5,218 bases of DNA from Acidobacteriota bacterium (GTDB taxonomy: Bacteria > Acidobacteriota > Blastocatellia > Pyrinomonadales > Pyrinomonadaceae). Every line of letters starts with the position of its first letter. Positions within the stretch are counted from its first letter, which is position 1. The translations under genes were made by a program, and so were the position numbers. The notes under the pieces are model-generated. The model was not told the origin of the DNA, ran no database searches, and was given only the letters and a program-made list of their open reading frames with translations. The stretch is taken from NCBI GenBank assembly GCA_013696385.1, contig JACCYR010000110.1, forward strand, positions 1-5,218. Direction: 5' to 3'. This document shows positions 2,462-5,218 of the stretch, in pieces.

Positions 2462-5218
2462 ATGAAATTAGAAAAACAAACTCCGAAACAATCACTTAGT
2501 AAAGCCTTTCTCAAACAACCTGTTAATCGTGATGAAATAACTTTGTTCAAAACGAGTTTGCAGACCTTGCTTGGAAAGATAAACGAGAATGAAAGCGAAG
2601 AACATCACAAAAACTTTGTCCGCGATTTTCTACTTGATACTTTTTACAAAACCGAATATGAAATAAACACAAAAGGCAGACAAGACCTTGCAATTCACGT
2701 CGGCAAAGCGGCGAGCGATAGAGTCGGCGTAATTCTTGAAGCCAAGAAACCGACCAACAAAGCCGATATGATTTCGGCGGCGAGTCCGAACAAGAAAGCC
2801 TTGCACGAACTTATTCTCTATTATTTCAACGAAAGAAAGGAAGCCGACAATTTCGAGTTAAAATATCTGGTCATTACCGACATTTACCGATGGTTTATTT
2901 TCGATGCAAATTTTTTCGACAAGCAGATTTATCGGAATACTCAAATCAAAAAGTTATACCAAACTTATAAAGCCGATAGAAAAGACAATCCTTTTTTTTA
3001 CGGCGAATTGCAAAAGATACTTGTTAATTTCAATGAAGAAATTCCCTGCACATATTTTGATATTCGGGATTATGAAACCGCGTTAAAGAATGATGATTTG
3101 AAAGATGATGAAAGTTTGATTGAACTTTTCAAGATACTTTCGCCGAATCATCTTTTGAAAGTTCCGTTTGCCGACGACAGCAACCGGCTTGACAAGAATT
3201 TTTACACCGAACTTCTGCACATCATCGGACTTGAAGAAATCAAAGACAAAGGCAAACTAAAAATTGACCGCAAAGATTTGGCAAGACGCGATGCCGGTTC
3301 TTTAATCGAAAACGCGATAACGATTATCGAAACAAAAGATTGTCTGTATAAAGTTAAAAATCTTGAAAGCTACGGCACGACGAGAGATGAAAAACTTTTC
3401 AGCGTGGCTTTAGAACTTTGCCTGACTTGGATAAACCGCGTTTTGTTTCTCAAATTATTGGAAGCTGCGCTTATTGATTATCACCAAGGAAACCGCGATT
3501 ATCGTTTTTTGGATATAAACACAATCCAGGATTTTGACGAACTTTTTACATTGTTTCATCAAGTCTTAGCCAAATTGCCGGAAGAACGGCGCGAAAATAT
3601 CAAAGCGAAATATGCCCGTGTTCCTTATCTGAATAGTTCGCTTTTCGAGATTAGCGAACTTGAAGCCGAAACCGTAACGATTGAATCGCTCAAAGATACG
3701 ATTTCGCTTTCATTAATTCCGACAACCGTTCTCAAAGACATCAAAGCCAAACAAAACGGATTGCCGACGCTTGCGTATCTTTTCAAATTTCTTGACGCTT
3801 ACGATTTTGCCAGCGAAGGCAGAAAAGGCATTAAAGAAAACAATCGTTCTTTGATAAACGCATCGGTTTTGGGCAAAGTTTTTGAGAAAATAAACGGTTA
3901 CAAAGATGGCTCGATTTACACGCCCGGATTTATCACGATGTATATGTGCCGACAAGCGATTCGTCTTGCCGTTGTCCAAAAGTTCAAAGATAAATACGGA
4001 ATTGATATTGACACATTTGAAGATTTACAAATTTATGTCGGCAAATTTTACAAAACAGCAAACATTTTAGAATTTAACGCGCTCGTCAATCGATTGCGTC
4101 TGTGCGACCCGGCAGTTGGCAGCGGACATTTTCTTGTTTCTTCGCTAAACGAAATTATTGCTGTTAAAAGCGAACTCGGAATTTTGGCGGATGAAAACGG
4201 AAAACCATTTCCAAAATTTGAAATCACGGTTGAAAATGACGAACTGATTATTTTTGATACAGACAGAAACCAGTTCAAATATCAGATAAACGATGGCAAA
4301 CCAAACACCAAAGAAGCGCAACGATTGCAGAAAACTCTTTTTCACGAAAAGCAGACGATTATCGAAAACTGTCTTTTCGGCGTGGACATCAATCCAAACT
4401 CCGTTAAGATTTGCCGTCTGCGCCTTTGGATTGAACTGCTCAAAAATGCCTATTACAAAGACAATGCGGAAACACGCACGGAAGTTCGTGTGTCGCGCGA
4501 TGAGAAAAACGCCCTTACTGACGTGCGGGCTTCTGCAAAAAACTTTACCGAACTCGAAACACTTCCAAACATTGACATCAATATCAAAGAAGGAAATTCG
4601 CTCGTTTCGCGTTTCGCGCTCGATGAAGATTTAACGCAGGTTTTGAGTCAAGTCGAATACAGCATCGAAGATTATCGAAACTTTGTTTTGCAGTATAAGG
4701 AAACACGCGACCGGGAAAAGAAGCGTGATTTTGAGACGAAAATCAAACAAATCAAAAACGATTTCAAAACGCAGTTGTTTTTCTTTTCGCCGGAACGCCG
4801 CGAGCTTGCCGATTTTGAAAACCAACTTCGCGCGTCGGAAAGCAAACAGTTTCTCTTTGGCGAAACCGACGAAGAAAAGGCAAAACGCTTTGAGAAAGAA
4901 ACGAAATTAAAAGCCAGAATCGAACAGAAAAAAGCCGCCGTCAAACAAATAGAAGAAAACGCGATTTACAAAAACGCTTTCGAGTGGCGTTTTGAATTTC
5001 CCGAAGTTTTAGACGACGACGGAAATTTTTTAGGCTTTGATATTGTCATCGGCAATCCGCCTTATATTGCTATACAAAAAATGCTGAGTGAACAAAAGGC
5101 TTTTGAAACTCAAAAATACAAAACTTATTCAAAATCATCTGATATTTATTGCTTGTTCTATGAAAGAGGTATTCAGATTTTGAAGGAAAAAGGATTGCTT
5201 ACTTATATTACTTCAAAC
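2462..5218 (+). CDS. Type IIG-like restriction-modification enzyme, Eco57I-type fused nuclease and N6-adenine methyltransferase (3' end outside window)
   Basis: One frame runs without a stop from ATG 2462 to the edge (919 codons). The first in-frame stop upstream is at 2390-2392. No clear Shine-Dalgarno is visible; TTG 2456 and TTG 2414 are alternative starts, but the N-terminus from this ATG looks complete. The N-terminal domain carries a PD-(D/E)XK nuclease signature, Asp75 followed by Glu93-Ala-Lys95 (GRQDLAIHV...VILEAKKP). A helical linker leads to YTPGF (486-490). The methyltransferase follows: SAM-binding DPAVGSGHFL (549-558), GVDINP with Asp642, GNSL (711-714), a charged, probably coiled-coil segment (about 729-839), FEWRFEFPEVL (840-850) and the catalytic NPPY (865-868). 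SSDIY (892-896) follows, and the window ends before the target-recognition domain. Such proteins cut DNA and methylate adenine at their site in one chain. A 28-residue stretch at 667-694 looks inserted. A solitary methyltransferase is less likely, and PglX of BREX is disfavoured by the nuclease motif. Confidence 0.9.
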   Translation, partial: MKLEKQTPKQSLSKAFLKQPVNRDEITLFKTSLQTLLGKINENESEEHHKNFVRDFLLDTFYKTEYEINTKGRQDLAIHVGKAASDRVGVILEAKKPTNKADMISAASPNKKALHELILYYFNERKEADNFELKYLVITDIYRWFIFDANFFDKQIYRNTQIKKLYQTYKADRKDNPFFYGELQKILVNFNEEIPCTYFDIRDYETALKNDDLKDDESLIELFKILSPNHLLKVPFADDSNRLDKNFYTELLHIIGLEEIKDKGKLKIDRKDLARRDAGSLIENAITIIETKDCLYKVKNLESYGTTRDEKLFSVALELCLTWINRVLFLKLLEAALIDYHQGNRDYRFLDINTIQDFDELFTLFHQVLAKLPEERRENIKAKYARVPYLNSSLFEISELEAETVTIESLKDTISLSLIPTTVLKDIKAKQNGLPTLAYLFKFLDAYDFASEGRKGIKENNRSLINASVLGKVFEKINGYKDGSIYTPGFITMYMCRQAIRLAVVQKFKDKYGIDIDTFEDLQIYVGKFYKTANILEFNALVNRLRLCDPAVGSGHFLVSSLNEIIAVKSELGILADENGKPFPKFEITVENDELIIFDTDRNQFKYQINDGKPNTKEAQRLQKTLFHEKQTIIENCLFGVDINPNSVKICRLRLWIELLKNAYYKDNAETRTEVRVSRDEKNALTDVRASAKNFTELETLPNIDINIKEGNSLVSRFALDEDLTQVLSQVEYSIEDYRNFVLQYKETRDREKKRDFETKIKQIKNDFKTQLFFFSPERRELADFENQLRASESKQFLFGETDEEKAKRFEKETKLKARIEQKKAAVKQIEENAIYKNAFEWRFEFPEVLDDDGNFLGFDIVIGNPPYIAIQKMLSEQKAFETQKYKTYSKSSDIYCLFYERGIQILKEKGLLTYITSN
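4472..4537. repeat. Putative palindromic element inserted in frame in the methyltransferase gene
   Basis: Two hairpins lie close together. ACGCACG (4474-4480) pairs with CGTGTGT (4487-4493) around a 6-nt loop. GCCC..AC (4511-4518) pairs with GT..GGGC (4523-4530) around TGAC. The stretch is more G+C-rich than the flanks. It encodes part of residues 667-694, which separate AYYK from TELETLPNI; from memory, relatives have only a few residues between these motifs. It resembles REP-like or Rickettsia-type palindromic elements that insert within genes. Its boundaries are approximate. Confidence 0.45.

Noticed and set aside
2353..2550. 65-codon minus-strand frame across the divergent promoter region
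   Set aside because: It overlaps both predicted promoters and the start of the restriction gene, and no domain is visible.
3713..4345. Several minus-strand open frames (3713-3979, 4048-4278, 4145-4345)
   Set aside because: They lie wholly inside the 919-codon restriction-modification frame, have no recognisable motifs and overlap one another; they are antisense shadows.
4293..4634. 113-codon plus-strand frame overlapping the methyltransferase
   Set aside because: It is in a different frame inside conserved methyltransferase motifs, and its Lys/Arg/Phe-rich translation resembles no protein I know.
4729..4978. Lys/Glu-rich segment between methyltransferase motifs, first suspected as a second insertion
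   Set aside because: A charged coiled-coil spacer before FEWRFEFPEVL and NPPY is, from memory, normal for this family, so it is not an anomaly.

Overview
The window looks like a piece of a bacterial chromosome of moderate, slightly A+T-leaning composition. Its genes are separated, and in places invaded, by short tandem repeats with 7- and 10-nt periods. Such heptamer-rich spacers are known from cyanobacteria and, as I recall, from Acidobacteriota of the Blastocatellia/Pyrinomonadaceae type. I favour the latter, but this is inference from repeat style, not from a marker gene.

Layout. Positions 1-366 (+) hold the 3' end of a protein with alternating strand-like segments, probably an outer-membrane beta-barrel. 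It converges on a minus-strand thiamine cluster across a 10-nt repeat array that folds into a long hairpin (366-426). The cluster reads leftward from about 2302 to 410: a 102-aa two-helix membrane protein of unknown role, a ThiE/TenI-family protein, and ThiD (HMP/HMP-P kinase). The membrane gene and the thiE-like gene are separated by 3 nt. The thiE-like gene and thiD are separated by 84 nt that hold an inverted repeat with heptamers in its loop. A good sigma70-type promoter for this operon lies at 2374-2402 (-).

Diverging from it, an uninterrupted frame of 919 codons runs from an ATG at 2462 to the window edge. It encodes a type IIG-like single-chain restriction-modification enzyme: an N-terminal PD-(D/E)XK nuclease motif followed by an Eco57I-like N6-adenine methyltransferase with DPAxGSG and NPPY motifs. 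The target-recognition part lies beyond the window.

How it works together. ThiD makes HMP-PP, and ThiE couples it to the thiazole phosphate to give thiamine phosphate. The ThiE-like protein here lacks one expected metal-binding Asp, so it may be a TenI-like thiazole tautomerase or a divergent ThiE. The restriction-modification gene is a defence function that shares only a compact divergent promoter region with the thi operon; the two -10 boxes overlap.

Most notable are the repeats. One heptamer array supplies the stop codon of one gene and the ribosome-binding site and start of the next. A second array sits in frame inside thiD. A 10-nt array forms the C-terminus of thiD. The methyltransferase carries an apparent in-frame insertion with two hairpins, resembling a palindromic element. 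I see no complete transposon, CRISPR array, tRNA or rRNA.
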